This document shows, one piece after another, positions 7,386 to 15,315 of a stretch of 43,478 nt of DNA. A program made the position numbers and the translations under genes. This DNA comes from Streptomyces sp. SM11 (lineage in GTDB: Bacteria > Actinomycetota > Actinomycetes > Streptomycetales > Streptomycetaceae), in contig NZ_NEUE01000285.1 in NCBI RefSeq assembly GCF_002910905.1, forward strand, positions 1 through 43,478, read 5' to 3'. Position 1 is the first letter of the stretch; every line of letters starts with the position of its first letter. A model generated the notes under the pieces. The model made no database searches. It saw only the letters and a list, made by a program, of their open reading frames with translations, and was not told the DNA's origin.

Positions 7386-8150
7386 ATGGACCGTACGGAA
7401 CCCCGCCTGATCCCGTCCGTCGAGCGCGGCGTCGCCACCGTCATGATCACGAACCCCGCCAAACGCAACGCGATGACCGCCGCGATGTGGCGGAGCCTGC
7501 CGGAGCTGCTGGAGCGGCTGGCGGCCGACCCGGCGGTCCGCGTACTGGTGCTGACCGGGGCCGGGGACACCTTCTGCGCCGGGGCAGACATCTCCACACT
7601 ACGGGAGGGCGCGGACACCGCCCAGGGTCTGGCGGTGGCGGCCGAGGAGGCGCTCGCCGCGTTCCCCCGGCCGACGCTGGCCGCGGTGCGCGGCTACTGC
7701 GTGGGCGGCGGCAGCCAGCTCGCGGCCGCCTGCGATCTGCGGTTCGCGGAGGAGGGGGCCTCCTTCGGAGTCACCCCGGCCAAGCTGGGCATCGTCTACC
7801 CCGCCTCCTCCACCCGGCGGCTCGTCGCCCTCGTCGGGCCGGGCACGGCCAAGCACCTGCTGTTCTCCGGCGAGCTGATCGACACGGAACGGGCGCTGCG
7901 CACCGGCCTGGCCGACGAGGTGCTGCCCGCGGGCGGCCTGGGCAAGCGGGTCGAGGAGTACGTACGGGTCCTGGCGTCCCGGTCCCTGCTCACCCAGGCC
8001 GCGGCGAAGGAGTTCGCCGCGGGCCGGACGGACCGGGACGCGTACTGGACCGGTGAGGCACGGGGAAGCGGTGACACGGCGGAGGGCGTCACCGCCTTCC
8101 TGGAGCGGCGCGCGCCCCGGTTCACGTACACCACCGGACCTACCGGGTGA
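7386..8150 (+). CDS. Enoyl-CoA hydratase/isomerase family protein
   Basis: This 254-residue crotonase-fold protein should hydrate or isomerise an acyl-CoA. CoA-binding and oxyanion-hole segments are visible: AGDTFCAGADISTL near residue 60 and VRGYCVGGGSQLAAACDLRFA near 100. EEGASFGVTPAKLGIVYPASST follows in pieces, where crotonases place a catalytic glutamate; here the stretch reads PAKLGI with glycine or valine in place of the usual EVKLG residues. The exact reaction is therefore uncertain. ATG 7386 (MDRTEPRLIP) is preferred over an upstream in-frame start at 7347, though its ribosome site is weak. It does not belong to the fad operon 14 kb away. Confidence 0.85.
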   Translation: MDRTEPRLIPSVERGVATVMITNPAKRNAMTAAMWRSLPELLERLAADPAVRVLVLTGAGDTFCAGADISTLREGADTAQGLAVAAEEALAAFPRPTLAAVRGYCVGGGSQLAAACDLRFAEEGASFGVTPAKLGIVYPASSTRRLVALVGPGTAKHLLFSGELIDTERALRTGLADEVLPAGGLGKRVEEYVRVLASRSLLTQAAAKEFAAGRTDRDAYWTGEARGSGDTAEGVTAFLERRAPRFTYTTGPTG

Positions 8151-8180
8151 GGAGGCGTACCCCGGGCCCTACTGAGTGAT

Positions 8181-8192
8181 GGGGTGCACCCC
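8181..8192. terminator. Short GC palindrome between convergent genes
   Basis: GGGGTGCACCCC is a perfect 12-bp palindrome in the 42-base gap between the hydratase and the DJ-1-family gene. It could end transcription from either side, but with no loop it is a weak candidate. Confidence 0.3.
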
Positions 8193-8828
8193 CTAGTGAA
8201 CAGCGTGACGGCTCTTGGCCCGCCACTCCTCGACCAGGGCCGCCGGGGCCTTCTCCGGCGAACCGCAGTCGTAGGGCGGCTGCGGGTCGTACTCCGTGAG
8301 CAGCTGCACCGAGCGTGCCACGTCGTCGCCCGCGATCCGGCCGAGCAGGGTCAGCCCCATGTCGATGCCGGAGGAGACCCCGGCGGCGGTGACGTACTTG
8401 CCGTCGAGCACGACGCGCTCCCCGCTGGGCTCGACGCCGAACTCCTTCAGCGCCTGCAGCGCCAGCCAGTGCGAGGTGGCCCGCCGTCCCTTGAGGAGTC
8501 CGGCCGCCGCCAGCAGCAGCGACCCGGTGCAGACCGAGGTGGTCCACGTGCTGGTGACGTCGACCGCGCGCAGCCAGCCGAGCAGGGCCTCGTTCTCCAT
8601 CTGGTCGCCCTGGCCGGGGCCGCCCGGCACGATCACCAGATCGGGCGACGGCACCTCGGCGAGCGTCTTCTCCGCGACGAGCGCGAGGCTCCCGCTGTCG
8701 TTGCGGACGGGGCCGGTCCGTTCGGCGACGAACACGGTCTCGGCGCCGGGCGCACGGCTGAGGATCTCGTAGGGGCCCACCGCGTCCAGGGCGGTGAAAC
8801 GGTCGAAGAGCAGGATGGCGATCTGCAC
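8193..8828 (-). CDS. DJ-1/PfpI family protein (isonitrile hydratase-like)
   Basis: This 211-residue class I glutamine amidotransferase-like protein has the nucleophile elbow TSVCTGSLLLAAAGLL (C100) and the acidic residue in FDRFTALDAVGPYEIL. The nearest characterised members are isonitrile hydratases and DJ-1-type deglycases. The substrate cannot be set from sequence. It lies 38 bases downstream of, and on the same strand as, a GlxA-type regulator whose N-terminal domain is the same fold. The two are probably co-transcribed, and the regulator may sense the metabolite this enzyme handles. Confidence 0.85.
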   Translation of the reverse strand: MQIAILLFDRFTALDAVGPYEILSRAPGAETVFVAERTGPVRNDSGSLALVAEKTLAEVPSPDLVIVPGGPGQGDQMENEALLGWLRAVDVTSTWTTSVCTGSLLLAAAGLLKGRRATSHWLALQALKEFGVEPSGERVVLDGKYVTAAGVSSGIDMGLTLLGRIAGDDVARSVQLLTEYDPQPPYDCGSPEKAPAALVEEWRAKSRHAVH

Positions 8829-8867
8829 GGGAGCTGCCTCTCGGTTCGGTCGGTCGGGTGGTGCGGT

Positions 8868-9839
8868 TCAGGTGCCGGCCGCGGGGGTGCGGAAGCGGCG
8901 GCGGTATTCGGCCGGCGCCGTCGCGAGGGTCTTCACGAAGGCGCGGCGCATGGCCTCCGGGGTGCCGTAGCCGCTGGCGCGGGCGATCCGCTCGACGCCG
9001 TCGGCGGTGTCCTCCAGGAGCCGGCGGGCGTGCTCCAGGCGGACGCGCTCGACGTACCGCCCCGGGGTCGTTCCGGTCTCCGCGCGGAACGCGCGGGCGA
9101 AGTGCCGGGGCGAGAGCCGGGCGCGGGCCGCGAGGGCGTCGACCCCGAGGTCGGCGTCGGGGTGCTGGGTGATCCAGTGCTGGATCTCGCGCAGCGGTTC
9201 GCGCTGTGCGGTCTGGGCGCTGAGCTGGGCGCTGAACTGGGCCTGGTTGCCGGGGCGGCGCAGGAACACCACGAGGTGCCGGGCGATGTTCAGTGCGAGG
9301 TCCCGCCCGTGGTCCTCCTCGACGAGCGCGAGGGCCAGGTCGATGCCCGCGGTGACGCCCGCCGATGTGGCCAGCCTCCCGTCCCGTACGAAGATCGGTT
9401 CGGGGTCGACGCGGACGGCCGGGTAGTCGCGGGCCAGCTGCTCGCAGTGGTTCCAGTGGGTGGTGACCCGGTGTCCGTCCAGCAGGCCCGCCCGGGCCAG
9501 CAGCAGCGCCCCGGTGCACACGGAGACGAGCCGCTCCGCCCGCGGCGCGTGCTCCCGCAGCCAGTCGGTCAGCTCCGGGTGGGAGCCGCGGGTGCCGTGT
9601 CCGCCGGGCACCAGCAGCGTGTGCGGTACGGGTGCGTCGGCCAGGCCGCTGTCGGGCACCAGGGTCAGGCCGCAGGTGGACCGGACGGGGCGGCCGTCGA
9701 GCGAGGCGGTCCGCAGATCGTAGGAGACCCCGGCCGACCGGGAGGCGCCCGCGAAGACCTCCATCGGGCCGCTCACGTCGAGGCTCTGGACTCCGTCGAA
9801 AAGGACGACGAGCACGGTTCGCTGCTTCACGTCCGCCAT
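8868..9839 (-). CDS. GlxA-family transcriptional regulator (DJ-1-like domain plus AraC HTH)
   Basis: This 323-residue regulator has residues about 5-195 as a DJ-1/PfpI-like sensor domain (VVLFDGVQSLDVSGPMEVF, elbow cysteine C108 in SVCTGALLLARAGLL). Residues about 225-320 form an AraC-type double helix-turn-helix (LAARARLSPRHFARAF and IARASGYGTPEAMRRAF). Such proteins bind DNA in response to a small metabolite or amine. The elbow cysteine and SAGVTAGIDLALAL segment are retained. It probably drives its own operon with the DJ-1 gene downstream, and the 150-base divergent gap to 9990 offers room for control of the neighbour too. Confidence 0.9.
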   Translation of the reverse strand: MADVKQRTVLVVLFDGVQSLDVSGPMEVFAGASRSAGVSYDLRTASLDGRPVRSTCGLTLVPDSGLADAPVPHTLLVPGGHGTRGSHPELTDWLREHAPRAERLVSVCTGALLLARAGLLDGHRVTTHWNHCEQLARDYPAVRVDPEPIFVRDGRLATSAGVTAGIDLALALVEEDHGRDLALNIARHLVVFLRRPGNQAQFSAQLSAQTAQREPLREIQHWITQHPDADLGVDALAARARLSPRHFARAFRAETGTTPGRYVERVRLEHARRLLEDTADGVERIARASGYGTPEAMRRAFVKTLATAPAEYRRRFRTPAAGT

Positions 9840-9963
9840 CCTGGGTGGCGGACGGCGATGGCCGCAATGACGAGTAGCCCTCCTTTCCTGCCATCGGCCT
9901 CCTGTGGACCTGCCATCGGTCCACCCGGGGAGAATCGTCCCTTCTCCCCGGGGTTACGCGTCG

Positions 9964-9979
9964 TACCGACCAGTCGGTA
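9964..9979. promoter_or_regulatory. TetR-type operator palindrome
   Basis: TACCGAC-CA-GTCGGTA is a perfect 7-bp inverted repeat with a two-base centre, ending ten bases before the ATG at 9990. The motif resembles operators of TetR-family repressors in actinomycetes. No TetR gene is present in this window, so the regulator, if any, acts in trans. Confidence 0.55.
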
Positions 9980-9989
9980 ACGTGCCTGT

Positions 9990-10859
9990 ATGAGTACTCT
10001 TCCGGCCCGCGCGGAGCGCCGCTGCCACAACGCCGTCAACCCGCTGCACTCGTGTCTCTTCTTCTCCCCCGACCTGGGTACGGAGATGGCAAAGATCGGC
10101 ATCGAGGACCAGAGCGCCGCCTATTTCGCGACCCGGGCGGCCGCGCTCGGTGCGGTGGGGGCGGGGACCGTCGGCGCCACCTTCTACAACTTCAACCCGG
10201 TGCTGGTGGCCCGACATGTGCCCGCCGTCTGGGAGACCGCGTCCCCCGACGTGGTCCTCGGGGCCCGGATGCGGGCGGCGGACTCGACGCTGCGGCGGCT
10301 GCTCGGCGAGGAGATCATCGCCTCCGACGAGATGGCGGAGGCGGCCCGGCTCGCGCTGCGCGCCACCGAGGCCTGCACCCCGCACGCCCGCCCGCTGTAC
10401 GCCGCGCACGCGGATCTTCCGGTGCCCGAGGAGCCGCACCTGGCGTTCTGGCACGCGGCGACCCTGCTGCGTGAGCACCGGGGCGACGCGCATCTCGCCG
10501 CCCTGCTCGCGGCCGGCCTGGACCCGCTCGAATCGCTCGTCAGCCACACGGCGACCGGCAAGGGCATGGCGATCCGCTGGATCCTGTCCTCCCGGGGCTG
10601 GCGCCGCACCGACTGGGAGGCGGCCTCCGGCCGGCTGCGGAAGCGCGGGCTGCTGGCCGCCGGCGAGGAGTTGGCGCTGACCGAGGCCGGCACGGCGCTG
10701 CGGGCGGAGGTCGAGGAGGCGACGGACCGCATGGACACCGCCCCGTACGAACACCTGGGCGCGGAGGGCGTGGAGCGGCTCACCGAGCTGGGACGCGGCT
10801 TCCTGTTCACGGCCGCCGCCGCAGGTGCGTTCCCGGCCTCGGCGACCGGCCGGGGCTGA
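9990..10859 (+). CDS. SCO6745/SalK-type helix-turn-helix family protein
   Basis: This 289-residue protein has an N-terminal helical domain (NAVNPLHSCLFFSPD, YFATRAAALGAVGAG, TFYNFNPVLV) and a C-terminal winged-helix-like part (GWRRTDWEAASGRLRKRGLL, LALTEAGTALRAEVE). I recognise the pattern as the actinobacterial family annotated SCO6745 or SalK-like. The C-terminal half looks like a DNA-binding domain, but no function is established that I can name. ATG 9990 is just downstream of a perfect TACCGAC palindrome, suggesting tight repression. A 9-bp stem terminator follows at 10883. Confidence 0.75.
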   Translation: MSTLPARAERRCHNAVNPLHSCLFFSPDLGTEMAKIGIEDQSAAYFATRAAALGAVGAGTVGATFYNFNPVLVARHVPAVWETASPDVVLGARMRAADSTLRRLLGEEIIASDEMAEAARLALRATEACTPHARPLYAAHADLPVPEEPHLAFWHAATLLREHRGDAHLAALLAAGLDPLESLVSHTATGKGMAIRWILSSRGWRRTDWEAASGRLRKRGLLAAGEELALTEAGTALRAEVEEATDRMDTAPYEHLGAEGVERLTELGRGFLFTAAAAGAFPASATGRG

Positions 10860-10882
10860 CCCGCGGCAGACCCTGACGCCGT

Positions 10883-10915
10883 CCGGAGCCCTCGCACGCG
10901 ATGCCGGGGCTCCGG
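10883..10915 (+). terminator. Terminator after the helix-turn-helix gene
   Basis: CCGGAGCCC (10883-10891) and GGGCTCCGG (10907-10915) form a perfect 9-bp stem with a 15-base loop, 23 bases after the stop codon. Confidence 0.6.
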
Positions 10916-10967
10916 CGTGTTCGTCGAGGTCACGCGACACGGCCCCCGGCCACGCGGCACAATGCAG

Positions 10968-10989
10968 GCCAGGGGGGATGCCCCCCGGC
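10968..10989 (+). promoter_or_regulatory. G-run/C-run hairpin upstream of tex
   Basis: GGGGGG (10972-10977), a three-base ATG loop and CCCCCC (10981-10986), extended by GCC and GGC around a bulged A. It lies 73 bases before the tex start and could be a second terminator or a leader structure. No function is assigned. Confidence 0.35.
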
Positions 10990-11061
10990 AAGCAAGAACG
11001 TGCTCATCGCGACACGAGCACGGCCAGCACAGCCAGTACGAGAAGGCGAGTCGGGAAAACC

Positions 11062-13500
11062 GTGACGACGTCCATCGAAGGCAGGATCGCCGAGGAGCTC
11101 GGCGTACGTGAGCGACAGGTCAGGGCCGCCGTCGAGCTGCTCGACGGCGGATCGACCGTGCCGTTCATCGCGCGCTACCGCAAGGAGGCGACCGAATCCC
11201 TCGACGATGCGCAGTTGCGCACGCTGGAGGAACGGCTGCGCTATCTGCGGGAGCTGGAGGAGCGGCGTACGTCGATCCTGGAATCCGTGACCCAACAGGG
11301 CAAGCTCGACGCGGCTCTGGAGGCGAGCATCAGGGCCGCCGAGACCAAGGCGCGCCTGGAGGACATCTATCTGCCGTTCAAGCCGAAGCGGCGGACGAAG
11401 GCGCAGATCGCCCGGGAGGCGGGTCTTGAACCGCTGGCGGACGGTCTGCTCGGCGACCGGTCGGTCGATCCGCTCGCGGCGGCCGCCGCGTTCGTGGACG
11501 GCGAGAAGGGCGTCGCGGACGCGGCCGCCGCTCTGGACGGCGCCCGGTCGATCCTCACCGAGCGTTTCTCCGAGGACGCCGACCTGACCGGCGAGCTGCG
11601 CGAGCGCATGTGGACGCGCGGCCGACTGGCGGCGAAGGTGCGCGACGACCAGGAGGAGGCGGGTGCGAAGTTCGCCGACTACTTCGACTTCGCCGAGCCG
11701 TTCACCGCACTGCCCTCGCACCGGGTGCTCGCGATGCTGCGCGGCGAGAAGGAGAACGTCCTCGACCTTGCCCTGGAGCCGGAGGAGCCGGAAGCCGCCG
11801 AGCGGCCGGGCCCGTCCACGTACGAGAACATGATCGCGCGTCGCTTCGAGATCTCCGACCGGGGCCGGCCGGGCGACAAGTGGCTGGGCGACACCGTGCG
11901 TTGGGCGTGGCGGACCCGGATCCAGGTGCACCTCGGCATCGACCTTCGGCTGCGGCTGCGCACGGCGGCGGAGGACGAGGCGGTACGGGTCTTCGCCTCG
12001 AACCTGCGCGATCTGCTGCTCGCCGCCCCGGCCGGCACGCGGGCCACCCTGGGCCTGGACCCCGGTTTCCGTACGGGGGTGAAGGTCGCGGTCGTCGACG
12101 CCACCGGCAAGGTGGTGGCCACCGATGTGATCCACCCGCACGTACCCGCGAACAAGTGGGACCAGGCGCTGGCGAAGCTCGCGCACCTCGCGAAGGAGCA
12201 CGCGGTCGACCTGGTCGCGATCGGCAACGGCACGGCATCCCGGGAGACGGACAAGCTCGCCGGTGAACTGATCGACAAGCACCCGGAGTTGAAGCTCACC
12301 AAGGTGATGGTCTCGGAGGCGGGCGCCTCGGTGTACTCCGCCTCCGCGTTCGCCTCGCAGGAACTGCCCGACATGGACGTGTCGTTGCGCGGTGCCGTCT
12401 CCATCGCGCGGCGGCTCCAGGACCCGCTGGCCGAGCTGGTGAAGATCGACCCGAAGTCCATCGGCGTCGGCCAGTACCAGCACGACCTGTCCGAGGTGAA
12501 GCTGTCCCGTTCACTGGACGCGGTCGTCGAGGACTGTGTGAACGGCGTCGGCGTGGACGTCAACACCGCGTCCGCACCGCTGCTTTCACGGGTCTCGGGG
12601 GTCAGCTCCGGACTCGCCGAGAACATCGTCGCGCACCGCGACGCCAACGGCCCCTTCCGGTCCCGCAAGGCACTCAAGGACGTGGCGCGGCTCGGCCCGA
12701 AGGCGTACGAGCAGTGCGCGGGCTTCCTGCGGATCCGGGGCGGCGACGACCCGCTGGACGGCTCCAGCGTGCACCCCGAGGCCTATCCGGTGGTGCGACG
12801 GATGGGGAGGACGGCGGGTGGCGAGGTCGCCTCGCTGATCGGCAACGCGGAGGCCCTGCGCGCCCTGCGCGCGGCGGACTTCGTGGACGACACGTTCGGG
12901 CTGCCGACCGTGACGGACATCCTCAAGGAGCTGGAGAAGCCGGGGCGCGACCCGCGTCCGGCGTTCCGCACGGCGACCTTCAAGGAGGGCGTCGAGAAGC
13001 TCGGCGACCTGGAGCCCGGCATGGTGCTGGAGGGCGTCGTGACCAACGTCGCCGCATTCGGCGCGTTCGTCGACATCGGCGTCCATCAGGACGGTCTGGT
13101 GCATGTCTCGGCACTGTCGAAGACGTTCGTGAAGGACCCGCGTGATGTCGTGAAGCCCGGGGACATCGTGAGGGTCAAGGTCATGGACGTCGACGCCCCG
13201 CGCAAGCGGATCTCGCTGACTCTGCGGCTGGACGACGAGCCTGGCGCGGGCGGCGGTGGCGGCGGGCAGCAGGGCCGCGGCGAGCGCGGCGGCCGTCCCC
13301 CGAAGCAGCGCCGGGGCCAGAGCCAGGGACAGTCGTCCGGTGGCGGCCAGGGCCGGCCGGGCGGCGGCGGCAGGGACCGGCGCGGTGGTGGCGGCGGTGC
13401 GTCCCGGCAGGGCCAGGGAGCTCCGGCGAACAGCGCGATGGCGGATGCGCTGCGGCGGGCCGGGCTGACCGACCCGAAGCAGGGCGGCCGGGGGCGCTGA
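11062..13500 (+). CDS. tex: Tex-family RNA-binding protein (YqgF, HhH and S1 domains)
   Basis: This 812-residue protein binds nucleic acid through an S1 domain and is linked to transcription in bacteria (Tex/Spt6-like). Domains in order are an N-terminal helical Tex_N region, a YqgF-like RNase H fold near residue 327 (TLGLDPGFRTGVKVAVVD), helix-hairpin-helix motifs near 520 (VDVNTASAPLLSRVSGVSSG), and an S1 domain at about 649-725 (GMVLEGVVTNVAAFGAFVDI). A glycine/arginine/glutamine-rich tail from 727 to the end resembles RGG RNA-binding tails and is longer than in many homologues. GTG 11062 (MTTSIEGRIAEEL) is the start by homology; the open frame upstream is unrelated. It converges with the ABC-F gene. 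Confidence 0.92.
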   Translation: MTTSIEGRIAEELGVRERQVRAAVELLDGGSTVPFIARYRKEATESLDDAQLRTLEERLRYLRELEERRTSILESVTQQGKLDAALEASIRAAETKARLEDIYLPFKPKRRTKAQIAREAGLEPLADGLLGDRSVDPLAAAAAFVDGEKGVADAAAALDGARSILTERFSEDADLTGELRERMWTRGRLAAKVRDDQEEAGAKFADYFDFAEPFTALPSHRVLAMLRGEKENVLDLALEPEEPEAAERPGPSTYENMIARRFEISDRGRPGDKWLGDTVRWAWRTRIQVHLGIDLRLRLRTAAEDEAVRVFASNLRDLLLAAPAGTRATLGLDPGFRTGVKVAVVDATGKVVATDVIHPHVPANKWDQALAKLAHLAKEHAVDLVAIGNGTASRETDKLAGELIDKHPELKLTKVMVSEAGASVYSASAFASQELPDMDVSLRGAVSIARRLQDPLAELVKIDPKSIGVGQYQHDLSEVKLSRSLDAVVEDCVNGVGVDVNTASAPLLSRVSGVSSGLAENIVAHRDANGPFRSRKALKDVARLGPKAYEQCAGFLRIRGGDDPLDGSSVHPEAYPVVRRMGRTAGGEVASLIGNAEALRALRAADFVDDTFGLPTVTDILKELEKPGRDPRPAFRTATFKEGVEKLGDLEPGMVLEGVVTNVAAFGAFVDIGVHQDGLVHVSALSKTFVKDPRDVVKPGDIVRVKVMDVDAPRKRISLTLRLDDEPGAGGGGGGQQGRGERGGRPPKQRRGQSQGQSSGGGQGRPGGGGRDRRGGGGGASRQGQGAPANSAMADALRRAGLTDPKQGGRGR

Positions 13501-13502
13501 AA

Positions 13503-13550
13503 GGAGCGGGTGGGGTGGGTCGCCGCGTGCGGCCCGCCCCCACCTCCTCC
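13503..13550. terminator. Possible bidirectional terminator between tex and the ABC-F gene
   Basis: GGAG..GTGGGG TGGG on the left can pair imperfectly with CCCGCCCCCAC..CTCC on the right around a TCGCCGCGTGCGG loop. It fills the 60-base gap between two convergent stop codons. Confidence 0.45.
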
Positions 13551-13560
13551 GTAACTCCGC

Positions 13561-15198
13561 TCAGACTTCCTTGACCTGGCCGTCCGCCACTTCGACGCGG
13601 CGGGTCGTACGGACCGCCTCCAGCATCCGCCGGTCGTGCGTGACCAGCAGCAGGGTGCCCGTGTACGTCTCCAGGGCCGCTTCCAGCTGCTCGATGGCGG
13701 GCAGGTCGAGGTGGTTCGTCGGCTCGTCGAGCACCAGGAGGTTGACGCCCCGGCCCTGGAGCAGGGCGAGGGCCGCACGGGTGCGCTCCCCGGGGGACAG
13801 GCTGGTCGCGGGACGCGTCACATGGTCGGCGCGGAGGCCGAACTTGGCGAGCAGGGTGCGGACTTCGGCCGGTTCCGTGTCGGGCACGGCCGCGCAGAAC
13901 GCGTCCAGCAGCGACTGCGCGCCGAGGAACAGCTTGCGGGCCTGGTCCACCTCGCCGACGACGACGCCCGAACCCAGCGTGGCGTTCCCGGAGTCCAGCG
14001 GCAGCCGCTCCAACAGGGCGGCCAGCAGAGTGGACTTGCCGGCGCCGTTGGCGCCGGTGATGGCGACCCGGTCCGCCCAGTCGATCTGGAGCGAGGCGGG
14101 GCCGAAGGAGAAGTCGCCGCGTACCACCCGGGCGTCGCGCAGGGTCGCGACGACGGATCCGGAGCGCGGGGCGGAGGCGATCTCCATGCGCAGCTCCCAC
14201 TCCTTGCGCGGCTCCTCGACGACGTCGAGACGCTCGATCATGCGCTGGGTCTGCCGCGCCTTCGCGGCCTGCTTCTCGCTGGCCTCGCTGCGGGCGTTGC
14301 GGCCGAGCTTGTCGCCGTCGGTGGCCTTGCGGCGGGCGTTCTTGACGCCCTTGTCCATCCAGGAGCGCTGCATATGGCCACGCGCTTCGAGGGACGCCTT
14401 CTTGTCGGCGTACTCCTCGAAGCCCTCCCGGGCGTGCCTGCGGGCGGTCTCCCGCTCCTCCAGGTAGGCCGCGTAGCCACCGCCGTACAGGTTGATCTGC
14501 TGCTGGGCGAGGTCCAGCTCCAGGACCTTGGTCACCGTGCGCATCAGGAACTCGCGGTCGTGGCTGATGACGACGGTGCCCGCGCGCAGACCGGACACGA
14601 AGCGCTCCAGCCGCTCCAAGCCGTCGAGGTCGAGGTCGTTGGTGGGCTCGTCGAGCAGGAAGACGTCGTAGCGGGAGAGGAGCAGCGAGGCGAGTCCGGC
14701 GCGGGCCGCCTGTCCGCCGGAGAGCGCGGTCATGGGCCGGTCGAGGCCCACGGCCAGGCCGAGCTCGGCGGCGACCTGCTCGGCCCGCTCCTCCAGGTCC
14801 GCGCCGCCGAGGGCGAGCCAGCGCTCCAGGGACTCGGAGTACGCGTCGTCCGCGCCCGGGGCGCCCGCGACCAGGGCCTCGGTGGCCTCGTCCATGGTGC
14901 GCTGGGCGTCGGCGACGCCGGTGCGGCGGGCCAGGAACGCGGCCACCGTCTCACCGTCGCGGCGCTCGGGCTCCTGTGGGAGGTGGCCGACGGTGGCGGT
15001 GGGCGGGGAGAGCCGCAGCTCGCCCTCCTCCGGGCGGTCGAGCCCGGCGAGGAGGCGGAGCAGGGAGGATTTGCCGGCGCCGTTGACTCCGACGAGACCG
15101 ATCACGTCACCGGGGGCGACGACGAGGTCGAGCCCGGCGAAGAGCGTGCGGTCGCCGTGTCCGGCGGCGAGGTCCTTGGCGACGAGAGTGGCAGTCAT
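13561..15198 (-). CDS. ABC-F family ATPase
   Basis: This 545-residue cytoplasmic protein has two ATPase domains in one chain and no membrane segment. That is the ABC-F pattern of ribosome-associated translation factors, some of which protect ribosomes from antibiotics. Walker A sites are GVNGAGKSS (37-45) and GANGAGKST. Signatures are LSGGQAARAGLASLLL and LSPGERTRAALALL, and Walker B sites LLDEPTNDLDLDGL and VLDEPTNHLDLPAI. A long lysine/arginine-rich linker joins the domains. ATG at 15198 (MTATLVAKDLAAGHG) is the start, because the open frame beyond it belongs to sequence antisense to the next gene. It is divergent from the D-amino acid oxidase, 117 bases apart. No leader ORF was found for this one. 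Confidence 0.9.
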   Translation of the reverse strand: MTATLVAKDLAAGHGDRTLFAGLDLVVAPGDVIGLVGVNGAGKSSLLRLLAGLDRPEEGELRLSPPTATVGHLPQEPERRDGETVAAFLARRTGVADAQRTMDEATEALVAGAPGADDAYSESLERWLALGGADLEERAEQVAAELGLAVGLDRPMTALSGGQAARAGLASLLLSRYDVFLLDEPTNDLDLDGLERLERFVSGLRAGTVVISHDREFLMRTVTKVLELDLAQQQINLYGGGYAAYLEERETARRHAREGFEEYADKKASLEARGHMQRSWMDKGVKNARRKATDGDKLGRNARSEASEKQAAKARQTQRMIERLDVVEEPRKEWELRMEIASAPRSGSVVATLRDARVVRGDFSFGPASLQIDWADRVAITGANGAGKSTLLAALLERLPLDSGNATLGSGVVVGEVDQARKLFLGAQSLLDAFCAAVPDTEPAEVRTLLAKFGLRADHVTRPATSLSPGERTRAALALLQGRGVNLLVLDEPTNHLDLPAIEQLEAALETYTGTLLLVTHDRRMLEAVRTTRRVEVADGQVKEV

Positions 15199-15315
15199 CA
15201 GGGTGCCGATCCTAATCGCCGCCGCTCCATGCCCGGTGCCCTGTGCCCCTGGCCTCCGGCTTCCGTTAGCGTCCACGCAGCGACCGGGTGCACCGATGCG
15301 ACAGGAGTGACCGTG

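Noticed and set aside
8868..10859. GlxA regulator controlling the divergent helix-turn-helix gene through the palindrome at 9964
   Set aside because: The palindrome has TetR-operator spacing, whereas AraC/GlxA proteins usually bind direct repeats. The link cannot be supported from sequence alone.
13636..15300. Plus-strand upstream extension of the D-amino acid oxidase frame
   Set aside because: The extension lies opposite the ABC-F gene. The oxidase fold starts precisely at ATG 15316 with its own ribosome site, so no fusion is present.
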